DNA of 64,000 nt from Brugia malayi (GCF_000002995.4 NW_025062478.1:10784001-10848000); one strand, 5' to 3'; numbered from the stretch's first letter, positions 17,354 to 30,000 are shown. The notes: generated by a model not told the origin, from the sequence alone. Made by a program: numbers and translations.

Positions 17354-19596
17354 TTTAGATATTATCAAATCGCACAAGAGTAAATAATTCACATAGTAAA
17401 ATGGTAAATGATTAATGCAATTGCATCTTTTGTACTTTTAATTATTTTGCATATAACAAATATTATGGTAAAATCAAATGCAAAATATTTCTTATCTAAG
17501 ATAGAATAATATATAAATAAGAAAAAAATGTTTATAAAAAAAGTTTTTCTTTTTTCTAAAACTGTTATTTTAATTTGATTTAAATTGAACTAAACGAGAA
17601 ACAACAAAAGATCCTATGCAAATTAACATTTATAATTCCAAAAGAAAAGAAAAAAAAAAAAACAAAAATAAAATATAAGAATATAATAAAGCTTAGTAGT
17701 TAATTCCTCTAAATTCCAAAAGGAAAAAACTTGCGACTGTAAAGGACTGTTGATTGAAATTTTAATAAATGAATTAATTTATTAGTAGTAATTCAATTAA
17801 GTGAAGAAATATCTGTTAACAGGAATAAAATAAATATTAAAAAAAAAAAAATCAAAGTTATTTATTAATCTAAAATTAAAAGCGATGAATTTAAATTATA
17901 TTTCACAAAAAGTAATACACCGAAAGTATAATATGAAAGTACGGAAATGATTCAAAATGAAATATTTAGTATTCTAAAATTAATTCTTCTCTTTACAATG
18001 CATAGAAACAGGAAAGAAAATATAGTCAAGCAGTAACAGATATTTTTATAGATGAATTGCAGGGAGGAAATAATTGCAAGAGATGCATTTCAGTTGTGCA
18101 TTTCAGTGCAAGAGATGCATTTCAGTTATGCATTTCAGTGCAAGAGATGCATTTCAGGGCAAGAGATGCATTTCAGTTATGCATTTCAGTGCAAGAGATG
18201 CATTTCAGTGCAAGAGATGCATTTCAGGGCAAGAGATGCATTTCAGTTATGCATTTCAGTGCAAGAGATGCATTTCAGGGCAAGAGATGCATTTCAGTTA
18301 TGCATTTCAGTGCAAGAGATGCATTTCAGGGCAAGAGATGCATTTCAGTTATGCATTTCAGTGCAAGAGATGCATTTCAGTGCAAGAGATGCATTTCAGT
18401 TATGCATTTCAGTGCAAGAGATGCATTTCAGGGCAAGAGATGCATTTCAGTTATGCATTTCAGTGCAAGAGATGCATTTCAGGGCAAGAGATGCATTTCA
18501 GTTATGCATTTCAGTGCAAGAGATGCATTTCAGTTATGCATTTCAGTGCAAGAGATGCATTTCAGTGCAAGAGATGCATTTCAGTGCAAGAGATGCATTT
18601 CAGTTATGCATTTCAGTGCAAGAGATGCATTTCAGTTATGCATTCCATTGCAATGTATAAGCAAGCATAATGCATGTATTATAGCATGCAACACGCCACT
18701 ACAATGATAGTTTGTTGACAAAAAGCAAGCAAGCTTAATTAGCAATATAATATACTTCATGTATTATAAAATTGGTAAATCTTTGCCAGTTTTATAATAT
18801 GAAATATTTAGAAACCGAAAAGTCAATTTTTGATTTCTTAAATATCCTAAAACTTAAGTATTCCTATAGACTTTAGGACATCATCAAGTATTGATATGAA
18901 CAACTTCGAAATTATATAGTGCTACAGATAAATTTTTTAATAAATCTTTCCTCTATAAATCAGTTAAGTTACATATGCAGTAGTATGGTATTTTCTATAT
19001 TAATAGTAAGTTTTGAGTGATCTATTTTTATCATATATATGTCCTTTGAAAATTAAAATTTCTTCTTTTGTTAAAAGAAAAATATAACTTTGAAAATTAA
19101 AAATAATATGCAAAAAGCTGATAGATTAGTTCAGGAAATGAGATAATTCAGTCTTAGCACATTGGCTAATCGAATTATCAAGAAATAGTATTATCAATGT
19201 ATGACTTACAGAAGATGACTATCATTTCAACTTTTTTTTTATAAAGAATTACAGTTTGCAAATTGACTGCTAATGGCATTAACATGAACTTTAACAATGC
19301 TTAAGATTCAATCCCAGGCATTTCCCATGTCGTTTTCAAGGTGCATTTGTGATTAGGTCAACGCTTACCTTCTCTAACGCTCAGTACAGCTGCCAAACAG
19401 TTTAACAGATTTTAGCACAAGTTTGAATAGTTTGAACAGTTAACACAATGAATAGTTTCAAATACTGTTTTTCAACCAGTTTTGTAGTTGGCTAAAATTA
19501 TTTGACATAAATATGTCGAGTCATGCTTTGATGTTTTTTTCGATTGCTTGTTACGATGTCAATAAAAATTTATTCTGCACATAACAATTAGATTAA
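17354..19596. other. Intergenic with minisatellite
   Basis: This lies between the start of the SH2-kinase gene and the stop of the MGME1-like gene, both on the minus strand. Apart from the array at 18075-18650 and AT-rich simple sequence, I see no gene. The three overlapping ~200-aa open frames at 18052-18707 are products of the repeat. Confidence 0.55.
18075..18650. repeat. Minisatellite of 19-mer and 13-mer units (ATGCATTTCAG core)
   Basis: I count about 22 copies of a 19-mer, (T/G)GCAAGAGATGCATTTCAG, interspersed with about 12 copies of a 13-mer, TTATGCATTTCAG. The commonest higher-order unit is 13+19+19 = 51 bp. Copies are nearly identical, with mostly a T/G change at the first base. Every unit ends in ATGCATTTCAG, which contains the palindrome ATGCAT and the nematode 3' splice consensus TTTCAG. 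Confidence 0.95.
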
Positions 19597-19913
19597 TCAA
19601 CACTTTTCCTCACTGTTCCATACAAATGAAATTACATTACTTGCAGTAGAAAACGCTTCCATTTTGGTCCAGAACTGCCAAACACAATTTAACCACTTAT
19701 TCCAATAAACCTGAAAGATAACATTTTCACTGTAATATTAACATCTTGAATCTGTATTTCATTTCCACCTGAAATCAGTTAGTTCTTAAATAATGTGACA
19801 TTTATAATACCCTATTTGTAAAACTGACTACTCAGTACCTCTACTGCACGCGGAAAGCATACTATCATTATAGAAATGGTAGCTTTTGCCGTTCCTAATC
19901 AAACATTGGTTTG

Positions 19914-19950
<37 letters not shown>

Positions 19951-22406
19951 CAGCAGTCTAAGATGAAAATTATAGCAATCTATCTTTAAAACCATATATT
20001 CTCACCTTAAAAACATTCATTTAAATTATTACCAATCACTAAAAGAAATCGTATAAAAAATTGTATAAAACTGTTTTATGTATTAAACTTCCGTATATAT
20101 CTAATAATACATCTTGTAATACTACTTTCACAGCTAATAGAGCTTAATTAACGATGACAAAGAAATAAAGCAAAAGTAACTGTTAGATTTAGAATGTTAA
20201 AAAGAGACTAATTTATAACGCATAAAAAGGAATTATAAATGTACTTCTAGATGAGATGAATTCATTTCTACAACATCTGCTACAGAACCATCTTCCTTCG
20301 CTACAACAATTGCACCGTAACGAATCTAAAAATGAGGATAAAAACAAGGCTACAATGTTTTAAATATATTTCGTTCCAGGCTACGAAAACCAATTTCTGA
20401 TTCTAAAACTTACACTAAACTTCCTAGGAAGAGAAGACACTGAAAACATCTGCTAGCAATCAAAACTTCGCCATGGTTTTTTAAAGTAAATTACACTGCT
20501 ATTTAACAAAATTTGTGAATACAGGGCCCTAGTTTTCTAAGCACTTAACTTTAAGTATGAATTAATTTATTTTTCAAATTGTTAAATTTCATTTTACTTT
20601 TCAGAATGAGATAATTTATACAGCCTAATGAAAGAAGGTTCACTTTGCTAAGAATTAGTAAAGAAGAAGAACTAAAAAGACCTTATTTAAATGAACTAAA
20701 AAGTGAAGGAAAACTAAAAAAACGTTACTTAAATTAATGTGAAATTTCCACCTATTGCGTCAACAAAGTAATATAAATAATGCTAGTAATAAAAAAAGTA
20801 ATAAAAAGCTAACTTCTGGTAACATTCTGAAATTTGGATCTGAATTAACAGCACCAATATATGCGGCTAATTGCACTGGATCATTGTACATTTTTTCAAT
20901 TCCCGTACAAGCATCTTTTGATGAACCTGATGAAGCCGTTTTCCAATCCATCAAAAAGAGAGCATCTCTAAACACAATAGTACCCAAATATTGTTACCTG
21001 ACTTGGCTGAAAAGTGGAAATCTGAGCACTCTCTATCAAATCAACTGGACGTTTTTTCATAAATGAAACTGAAAACTATGCTTAAATTTATTATCAAAAA
21101 TTTCCCAATTTGATCAACATAGAGATTGAACATTTTCATGACACCATGTTTTGTGCCACATTAGTCGACATCTATGGCAAATAAATAAAAATTCTGCTTA
21201 TTTAAAAATTAAGTTGGAACAAACTTATATGTGATGGTAGCATCGAATCGTCCACTATAGCAAAGACCGTGATGGGATGTAGGTCTTTCCAGTTCCATGT
21301 TCTTGCTATCAAGCGTACGCAAAATGGGAAGTACACTACTTAAATAACTTGCAACAGAACTGTCGACCTAAAAGTTTTATCATGAAAAAGCAAATTAGCA
21401 GTAGCAAAGAATTATTTGAAAAAATTTTACTTCGGAAGTTATTTGTTCAACAATATCATCAGGAAAACTTTCGCGCTTTCGAAGCTCTTCCAAAATTTTT
21501 TGTATGCAGCTATGATACTGCGTGCCAGACTGCATGCGAACTGAAAGCAACTACATGATACTAAGGAATGATAAAAATGAAATGCAACAGTGATCTAGAA
21601 ACACAAATGCTTGAAAACGAGGAATAATGTATACTTCTTAATGAAGTTAATCATCCTGAAACTTATACCAATCTTTTGAAACACGTAGTGTTTAAAAACA
21701 GAGTGCAGTGAAAACATTAACAATGTGATAATGATTTTGCCAACTTCTGGATCAATAAACAGAATATAACACTATCCCAAATAGCAATGAAACAAACTTC
21801 TCATATATTTCTTGAAGGCACCTAAGCCACCCAATTGCTTTATCATTTTCAATTGCCATTGATACAGCAAATGTTGTGAAGTTGTACATCCTAGAACGGT
21901 TGAAACCGATGGATAACGACCATCCTCCACATTTACTGTGTTTTCTAGAAATTGATTTGTTTTCTGAAAAATGTAAAATAATTTAACTGAAACCATTAGA
22001 GAAAATAAACTCTCGACTGATTCAAAAACTAAACTGATAATTTCAACATCTATATTAAAAGATATTCGGAAAAGTTTGGCTATTATTAATTTTCCTACTA
22101 AATATCCATCAGTATTTATAACAAAAAAAACTCATAAAGAAATTTGTGCAGTATAAGGCAAAAAACAAACAAACAAACAAAATATACATTAGTTCTGGAG
22201 TTCTTTGAAAATTTCTTTTAACGTGAACGAAGTAAACTTACAACGTATGATAATTTCTGACGTGTAGCTAAGACTGATGGAGGAGAAGTAAGAAAATCTT
22301 TCGTCGGCAAAGTTCCAAGGATATTTTTAACAACAGTTGGCATAATTGCAGTACCATAATGAACCGTCTTTACACCAACTTTGCTTGCCATACTGCAGTA
22401 TATCAT
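19597..22406 (-). CDS. MGME1: MGME1-like mitochondrial genome maintenance exonuclease (PD-(D/E)XK family)
   Basis: MGME1 is a single-strand DNA exonuclease that processes 5' flaps during mitochondrial DNA replication (family knowledge). Exons on the minus strand: 22406-22242, 21963-21798, 21540-21431, 21367-21225, 20967-20814, 20325-20245, 19710-19597; 310 aa against about 344 in human. Family blocks: YPSVSTVLGCTT with YQWQLKMIKQLGGLGAFKKY (exon 2), the nuclease core GLCYSGRFDATI followed by LFLMDWKTAS (catalytic Asp and the D-x-K pair, around residues 184-205), DPVQLAAYIGAVN, IRYGAIVVAKEDGSV, and a closing YWNKWL. The frame stays open 5' of the ATG to an AG at 22456-22455, so a longer N-terminus is possible. 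The N-terminal 20 residues lack acidic residues and fit a targeting peptide. Start choice is uncertain (ATG 22406 or 22391). Confidence 0.87.
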
Positions 22407-23064
22407 ATTTAAGGACCAAAAAATGTGACGTGTGAATGTAAACAATAGGTTGTTCTAATTGCAAAAAAGTGATATCCAATTTTAGTAATGAAAATCGCGG
22501 ACAATTCCTTCATGAATTTTTTTAAAAACAGAAGAGGAACCACTTTACTCTTAACAGACAGTCAACAGTACTTATTTTGTTATAATTCATATGAAGTCAT
22601 AGGGATGACCATTATTATTTTAAGAATGCCTTAAGAGACATTTCTATCTGACCCAGAAATGAATATTTTTCTAAATTGACACAGCTACATTATCTGCGAA
22701 GATTTTATGCTGCACTGACTTGACCACTGGTAATTATTATTGTGAAGAACGATAGGATCAACAAAAATCACAGTATTATGGCAACATAGACTTCAATGTT
22801 TGTATCAAATCTGTCATAAATTTACAGCACTGCAATGAAAACAATCATTCTACAGAAAATTACTTCTGGTCAATTACCATAAATGAAGAGAAAATGGTCA
22901 CACTTAAATAAAGTCTAATGAAATTACATGGAATGCTTTTTGGTACGGTATAATTAGCTAATAGATGTAACTGAGTATTATAAGGTAACAACAAAAAAAA
23001 AAAAAAAATCAAGAAAGTACAAAAGACGATACATCTTCCAGCAAATTTTGAACAATGATTTAAT
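22407..23064. other. Intergenic between two minus-strand genes
   Basis: This 658-base gap separates the stop of the Ala/Gln/Pro-rich gene from the start of the MGME1-like gene. It is longer than the roughly 100-base spacing typical of C. elegans operons. No gene is seen. Confidence 0.45.
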
Positions 23065-25132
23065 CTATGATGGGACAAAGTTAGGTACAAATGGTGGAGG
23101 TGGCATGTTGACTTGCGGTGCAAGCATAAGCTTCTCTTCTTTCATCTGCTCTACATATAACCAGCACGGTGTTACTTGATAATCTGCAGGCGGTGGTTTG
23201 TAAGTCGGCTTGTGATAAGGTGGAGCTGCTCGTAGACCCCATCTTTTGTACATCGGATCATTTGCATCATAGGTTATCCTGTCACTACCCCATAACTGCG
23301 GAGGTGGCACTACTTGCTGTGCTACTATGGTTGCCTGTTGAGCCGCCTGCTGATATACATCTAAAAATGAAAACCTTATAATTACAGAATGTACATCATA
23401 TAATGCTCATGTCTAGATTAAATCCTTAGGAAACAACTCATTTATTAAAGTAACTGAAATATTTTAAAATTTAAGCAGTAACACAAATATAATTATGCAA
23501 ACTGTAAAAAACTGAAAAAAAGCACACTAAAAAAATCAAACAATTACTATCTCGCTGGTCACCCATAACCATTTGAGCCACCTGTGCCATATGTTTCATC
23601 ATCTCGGCGACGTGTGTCGGATCTAGGGCTTCTGCAATTCTAATACGATAAATAGTACGAAATCATTTGATCTTTAACTAAGAAAAATATGTAAGCTATA
23701 TGCGATTTCGTTCTAACCTGAAGATTTATAATAAGTTTTTGCTTTCTTTATCACATGCATAGCCAAAAATCGGAGTATGAAAGAAAAATGCTATTAAACA
23801 AGTAATAAATTGAAATGAGCAGAAAAGAATTTGCAATAACTACAAAGAAAAAAATTCGTGTTACCGTCAACACTTTTTGATTCTCCTGTATGCACAGATA
23901 TGGTTTCTTGTGAACCTGCTACAGCTGCTTGATGCATTTGCTGCTCCAGCTGCATAGCCGTCTGATGATGTGCAAGGTATGATTGTTGATGTTGTGCATA
24001 AGCTACTGCTTGTGCAGCTGTTTCAGCTGTTCAGGAAAAAGAAAGATTCAGACTTCAAGAATTCTTAAGAAATTAATATAAGTTGGATTAAATACGAGAG
24101 GTTGAATTCGATAATCTGAGCTATTTTAAACACATTCATCACCCATTCAAGTGAACTATAAGGGCTTCTTGAAAAAAAAAATGTATATATATATATATAT
24201 ATAAATGATTTCTTATCTATGAAAAAGTTTAGGATTCACAAAGATTTGCGTAAGAGAGATTTCATTAAATATACTTGGTCAGTGTGAAGGTGAAAACTAC
24301 CTTCTAATTGCTGCTTTTTTCGTTCCTCCTCAGCTTCTTGCTCTTTCTTCAGTTTTGCTTCAGCTGCTGCTTTCGCTTTAGCTTGTGCAGCAGCCTAAAT
24401 GATTTTGCAAATGAAACATGCATCTGACATTACTTAAGTATTACTATCTAATTGTTTTCTAGTAACCCTTATATTTCCTAAAAAATGTAACTATTCAACA
24501 ATTTTAGCGGTATTTGCGTCCAAACTGTTGAATGTATTATTCCATTTTCATCCAAATTATATATACAAAATATCACCTGCGCCTCTTGGGCATCGATTTC
24601 TGCTTTAGCACGTATCATTTCACGTCGTTGATCAACATCTCGTTCCCAAGCCTCAAATTGTTTCACATATGCATCATAAGCTTCTGTACCCACTGAACTC
24701 CTAAAAAATATGCTTTTGAATTTAACAGCAGCCTATAACAGTCAATACACAACAAAATGATCCAATATGTATATATGAGTGATCAACAAAATGATCGCCC
24801 ATATATACATATATATTTGGCTATTTTGCCCATATATACATATATATTTCGCTATTTTGCTTATTTACTTCTGGCTTTCTCTCCTTCCTCAAATATTTTT
24901 GATAAACGTATATGATAAACGACTAAACAACGTAATTATTAAGCAACTGCTAACAAATGAAATATACTACTGAGTAAAATTTAGTGAAAAATCCGTTCAA
25001 AAAATAAATATTTAATGGTAAAATAACAAATAGAAAGGAAACAAACTTATTCTTTTCTTTCCATTGCTCAAATTGCGCTTTGTAATCTCGATATTGCTTT
25101 TCTAATTCTTCCTCTGGACTTAGCTGCACCAT
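23065..25132 (-). CDS. Ala/Gln/Pro-rich protein with paired aromatic motifs, function unknown
   Basis: I do not recognise this protein with confidence. Exons on the minus strand: 25132-25047, 24700-24577, 24394-24301, 24026-23865, 23631-23548, 23360-23065; 281 aa. The N-terminus has two similar helices, [14 protein letters not shown] and [19 protein letters not shown]. These recall the paired 'Y..W/F..W' helices of YLPM1/ZAP3-like RNA-associated proteins, a weak similarity. Next comes a highly charged Ala/Lys/Glu coiled-coil segment (about residues 70-102) and a Gln/Ala/His-rich region (about 103-155). The last exon is Pro-rich, with [14 protein letters not shown] and a terminal [13 protein letters not shown]. 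No transmembrane segment or signal peptide is present. A nuclear scaffold-like role is a guess. A 3' splice-like TGTAG ends six bases before the ATG, a candidate SL acceptor. The gene is head-to-head with eRF3. Confidence 0.8.
24182..24203. repeat. (TA)n microsatellite
   Basis: A run of TA dinucleotides lies in an intron of the Ala/Gln/Pro-rich gene. Confidence 0.8.
24795..24860. repeat. Tandem duplication of a ~32-base AT-rich unit
   Basis: 'CCATATATACATATATATTT(G/C)GCTATTTTGC' occurs twice in direct succession within the first intron of the Ala/Gln/Pro-rich gene. Confidence 0.75.
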
Positions 25133-25250
25133 ATTTCTCTACAATACACATCGATAAATTCATGAGCTTCAGAAACGATTTAATATCAATGAATCGATCA
25201 AAAATATGAAATCGACACGTTAATAAATTTGATAAAGCTCGGAGATAAGC

Positions 25251-25517
25251 TTTCCACTAGTTACCCTGTTAAACTACTTCCCACTAGTTACCCTATTAAA
25301 CTACTTCCCACTAGTTACCCTATTAAACTACTTCCCACTAGTTACCCTATTAAACTACTTCCCACTAGTTACCCTATTAAACTACTTCCCACTAGTTACC
25401 CTATTAAACTACTTTCCACTAGTTACCCTATTAAACTACTTCCCACTAGTTACCCTACTAAATATTTCCCTAGTTACTCTGTTAAATTACTTCCCACTAG
25501 TTACCCTGTTAAACTAC
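25251..25517. repeat. 27-bp minisatellite, ~10 copies
   Basis: The unit is (T/C)CCACTAGTTACCCTATTA followed by AACTACTT. I count ten copies, of which copies 8 and 9 are 26 and 25 bp. As 27 is a multiple of 3, the array is open as a 9-residue peptide repeat (LLPTSYPIK); I treat this as incidental. It starts 119 bases upstream of the start codon at 25132. Confidence 0.93.
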
Positions 25518-26237
25518 CCGCCAAACAAAAAACACGGTTCAGGACTGATTTGCTATGTTGTAATGCCTCATCACGACGTGATTACTTAAGGTCTTTGGTT
25601 CAAAACTTCAACATAATATTGAGAAGTTTTACCTAATAGTACACAAAAGTAAGTTAATAATAAATAATGCAGAGATGTAAGAAAGTATGATTTTTGTGAA
25701 ATGTTTTGGTAGTAGGAATGATTTAGATTCAAAGAGGAATATTAAATGAACTGCCTACATTCACTCAAAGTTCCTTACAAGTGGATGTTAGAGAAGATAA
25801 TTTGATTAAACTATGTCCATCTTTTTGAACTAGTATTATCTACCAAGCAAAGTTATTCATTCTAAATTCCATTTAAAAATAAAAAAAAAATTCCATCTGT
25901 TACAAAAGAAGAACGAAACTGTTATGTTTCTTTTATCTGATAATATTTCATCGTATTTATTCACAATTCCACACGATTTCCCCTAAAATATATTGTTGAG
26001 TTGTTTCTATATCATTTATCAAGTTATCAACTTGACATATGCAAAGGTCAATTGTTCATGTGATAATGAATAAGTAATCAAAACTGTGTAGTAAGTCAAA
26101 CATGGAAAAAATATTGTTAAACCGATTTCGATAATCAGAAACCAATGAGATTTTCTGATTAATGAAATTTAAGTGTTTCATAAATATTTTTTACAACTTC
26201 ATCCAACTTTTCCCAACTTATTTGCATTTCTTCTTTT

Positions 26238-26289
26238 TTGCTTATTTTTGAAACGAGAATATTCGCTTATTTTTGAAACGAGAATATTC
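26238..26289. repeat. 25-bp direct duplication
   Basis: GCTTATTTTTGAAACGAGAA plus TATTC occurs twice in immediate succession. Confidence 0.8.
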
Positions 26290-27011
26290 AGCGCTTCATC
26301 TACAATTCATTCATAAATGGTATTTTTAACAATAAGTAATATCGAAAGTTTAATGAAATGTTCTGGATGAAGTATCTAGACGACTGAGAAGAGATAAGTT
26401 CAGAAATACTAATGTTTATTATCTTAGCGAATTTTCTTCCTTCTTTTCATTCCTAAATTATTTCTTAGATATTTGCTGTGTGATTTATATTATATGCAGT
26501 AGTATAATATTATTAATGATTTAATCTTTCCGCAAACTATTGCGCTTCTAAATATATAAAATGAATGATAGAATTATCCTAAAATATATTAATTTCTTTT
26601 TGATGCAAAATTGAATTAAATTAGACAAATATTGTTGCTAGGTTTAGCATTTTCATTGTGGGCGCGATCTGGTGACACAAATGTGATACAGTTTATCCCT
26701 TCCAACGAGACAGTAAGTTAAATTCATGTGAGGAAGAGAGTGCAGCAATATTTTGGGTTGTTTAATTCTTAGTCATCAGTTATTCTCTTTGTTTTCCGGT
26801 TGAGAGGTGTTTAAATTCTATCAAAATGTAATAAAGTGACGTCAAAACATGACAGAAGTTGTGTCAGCATGTGTTTATACATTATGTAATTTCATATCTA
26901 ATATAGTACTAATATTTCATAGTAATTAGCATAACTTCACAATAACAGTTTTCATTTTTTACTAGCTTTCTTACACTGTATTCAGGACGCTTTCGGATTT
27001 TTTAATTCGTA

Positions 27012-27024
27012 AATTTTTTTCAGG
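27012..27024 (+). other. Putative trans-splice acceptor of eRF3
   Basis: A strong 3' splice consensus, TTTTTTTCAG, ends at 27023, 59 bases before the start ATG. No upstream coding exon is visible, so it marks a spliced-leader site or a 5' UTR intron. Confidence 0.45.
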
Positions 27025-27082
27025 TTTCGCTGTCGTGATCTGTTGAAACTGTTCAACGTAGGAGGTGAAAATAAACCAAAAG

Positions 27083-30000
27083 ATGGCCGATGAACGTTCT
27101 CGTCGGGGCCTGAATCCTAACGCCCAAACATTCATACCAAATCCAGCTGCTCGTCCGTTCGTCCCTGGACAGCCATACGTTTTCACGACACAACCTCCGC
27201 CAATGTATCATCATCTGCCACCACCTGTCGTTCAGGGAAATTATCCGGTATATCAGCAGTATGGTCAGATGGGGTCAACCAACGTAGCGCAGCATATGGC
27301 ACCATCATCAGTTACTACCCCGACGTATCATCAACCGGTTGCTACAACTGCTGCACCTTCGACGGAGATGCATCCAAATGCATCAACTACACAACGTGTA
27401 TCCTCTTCACAACAACAGCAACAACAAGTTCCTATTGATGGTTAGTTTGCTGAACTGGACATTTAGTATGAGATGGTGAAGTGCTGTTATTGCTTTCTCC
27501 CAGAACAGTTTTGATTTTGACGCAAAATCCTGCCAGAACTGTTTATAGTATGAGCCTGCTAACGATTTTCGAAGAAGTAGTAGATTTACCACATGTTTAA
27601 AAAGAAGTATCGCTTGTCACAAAGCCTGTACATAAGTGATCCAAAACAGTTGTTTCAGCAACCAGTTAAGCATGGGACATTATTTTTGACTGGTTATTGC
27701 TAAATATTTTTACAGCTTGGGATGACGAAGCAGATGAAAAAGAAGAAGTGATAGGAAAAAGGGAAGAAATGGTAAAAGAAGAAGCGATGAAAAATGGTTC
27801 TTCACTTGAAAAAGTATTTTTTTATTTCTCTACTACGTCTTTGCTCTACTACACATCTTTGCTTCTCACTGTTTAGATTTTAATTTTTTTTTAGATCTCA
27901 TTATGAAAAAAATTTTTTTTTTTTCAATGCAGAAGAAATTTCTCGAGATTGATTTAAAACATTTCCCTCTAATTTTGTTTACTGATGCAAAGTAGTAATA
28001 TTTTCAGAAGGAGCAAGAACCGGTGAAACCTATGGATTTGGAAACAGTGAAGCCAGAAAACACCAAAAACAAAGCAAACAGTTTGCCGGTTACAAAGGAA
28101 ATAGATGACGAAGATGCAGCATTATCCGTAAAGTTCAAGCATGCTGCTTATATAGATGGTTTGATTTTTTAGCATTTATCCATATTAAATTTTTTGAATA
28201 AATGAAGATGTAAATTGACTTGAGTTGTTTTATAGTTATTGGGCCTGAATTTAACTTAAAAAATTTATTCGTAAGTTGTGTAATGGAAGTGTTTTCTTCA
28301 ATAATGGATTTAAAAAAAAAAAAATGATAAATTGTGTAATGAATGTTTGTAGACAGCAGTCGGAAGGAGCACGTCAATATGGTTTTTATTGGGCACGTTG
28401 ATGCTGGTAAATCTACGATTGGTGGACATCTAATGTATCTTACGGGAATGGTGGATAAGCGTACACTGGACAAATATGAAAGAGAAGCAAAGGATAAAGG
28501 AAGAGAATCGTGGTTTGTCTTAATGATTGTTTGTTTGTTTTTCTTTTTTTTTTTTTTTGGATTTTGATGAAAATTTTGAACTGTTGATTTTTACCATATC
28601 ATAATTCGTTCTGTAATTGCACAAACAATTTTTTTTTTTCGATATTAATTACCGAATTATCCGTCGTCGATACTGCACTTCTGATGGTAACACAATCGGA
28701 TATGGTGCCTCGTGGGTTGCCAAATGGTAGGGAGAAGCTTATAGCATGGTGTAACTTCAAAAACAAACTCGATTTGTTGTGGGATTAGTCCATGGTCTTC
28801 TTATTTTCGGTATCTGTCATGGGCATTGGATACGAATGATGAAGAGCGGGAAAAGGGCAAGACCGTTGAGTGTGGACGCGCATTTTTTGAAACTGATAAG
28901 AAACATTTTACAATTCTGGATGCACCTGGACACAAATCATTTGTACCAAATATGATTAGTGGAGCAACACAAGCAGACCTAGCCGTATTGGTTAGTTAAT
29001 ATTTTTTAAAAAAAAAATATATAGCTTAAAGAATTTAGATTTATCATGTTTCATGGGGACAGTTAAAGCGTTCTTGATCTTTTCTGTTGTTCATTCGGCA
29101 GCTTTTTCATCATTTTCAATGTTGAATTGGTCGCATTCTTTACAGTTTTATATCCCTTTCATTTCAAGTGACCTGTTCAGTGTACAACTCACTAAAAGAA
29201 GTTTTTTTTTAGGTCATCAGTGCTCGAAAAGGTGAATTTGAAACCGGTTTTGATCGAGGTGGCCAAACGCGTGAGCATGCGATGTTGGTCAAAACTACTG
29301 GCGTGAAGTATCTTATTGTGCTAGTCAATAAAATGGATGATCCTACTGTCAACTGGGATGAGGAAAGGTGTGTTTATTCATGCATTGTAACATTAAATGT
29401 TGCTTGTAAAAAAAAAAAACTTGAAAGAGTATAAATTTTTTATGCAGGTACAAGGAAATTCAAAACAAACTTACACCTTATTTACGGAAGTGTGGCTTCA
29501 ACCCGAAAACGGATATTATATATATTCCAGTTTCTGGGCTTACCGGAGCATTTCTGAAGGAAAGGCCAAATTCCCAATTCGGTTCTTGGTACACGTAAGT
29601 TATGCTTATTTTTGGGGGGCATCCGAATCTATAAATTTTGTAGATTTTTTCGTGCTTCTATCTGTATGACTGTTGTCGCTGGTGTCTTATGCTTCTGATA
29701 CTGAAAGCTATTTGCTATACATAACTGTTTGGCTACTGGTTTTTTATAAATTTTCAGTGGTCCATGCTTCATTGAATATATTGACACCATGTTACCGTCA
29801 ATTAGTCGTGATTATGAAGGACCAGTACGAGTTATTATTGCTGATAAATACAGTGTAAGTGTATCCTTTGCTCATATATTTTTATGTTTATTAGTTGCTC
29901 ATTTATCTTCATTGTTTTTCCATATTGAAAGCCAGTTTGTTTCGTAGAGTTTTAGGAAGTATCAGTAAAACATAATTTTTCAGGATATGGGCACTATAAT

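Larger units (their letters stand above)
25133..27082. other. Head-to-head intergenic region of the Ala/Gln/Pro-rich gene and eRF3
   Basis: This 1.95-kb region separates the two divergent start codons. It contains the 27-bp minisatellite (25251-25517), a 25-bp direct duplication at about 26238-26289, and the eRF3 5' splice-acceptor-like site at 27022-27023. It presumably includes both promoters. No gene is seen. Confidence 0.5.

Noticed and set aside
18052..18707. Three overlapping ~200-aa open frames on the plus strand
   Set aside because: All three frames are generated by the 19/13-mer minisatellite, whose unit lengths keep every frame open. There is no non-repeat coding sequence.
22407..25132. 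Operon of the Ala/Gln/Pro-rich and MGME1-like genes
   Set aside because: The 658-base gap is much larger than typical nematode operon spacing, and no SL2-type evidence can be seen from sequence.
25229..25636. 135-aa open frame with a 9-residue repeat
   Set aside because: It is a translation of the 27-bp minisatellite. The flanks have no coding character and no splice logic.
25500..25640. tRNA-like segment around GGTTCAG...GGTTCAAAAC
   Set aside because: It lacks a foldable acceptor stem and proper A/B box spacing.
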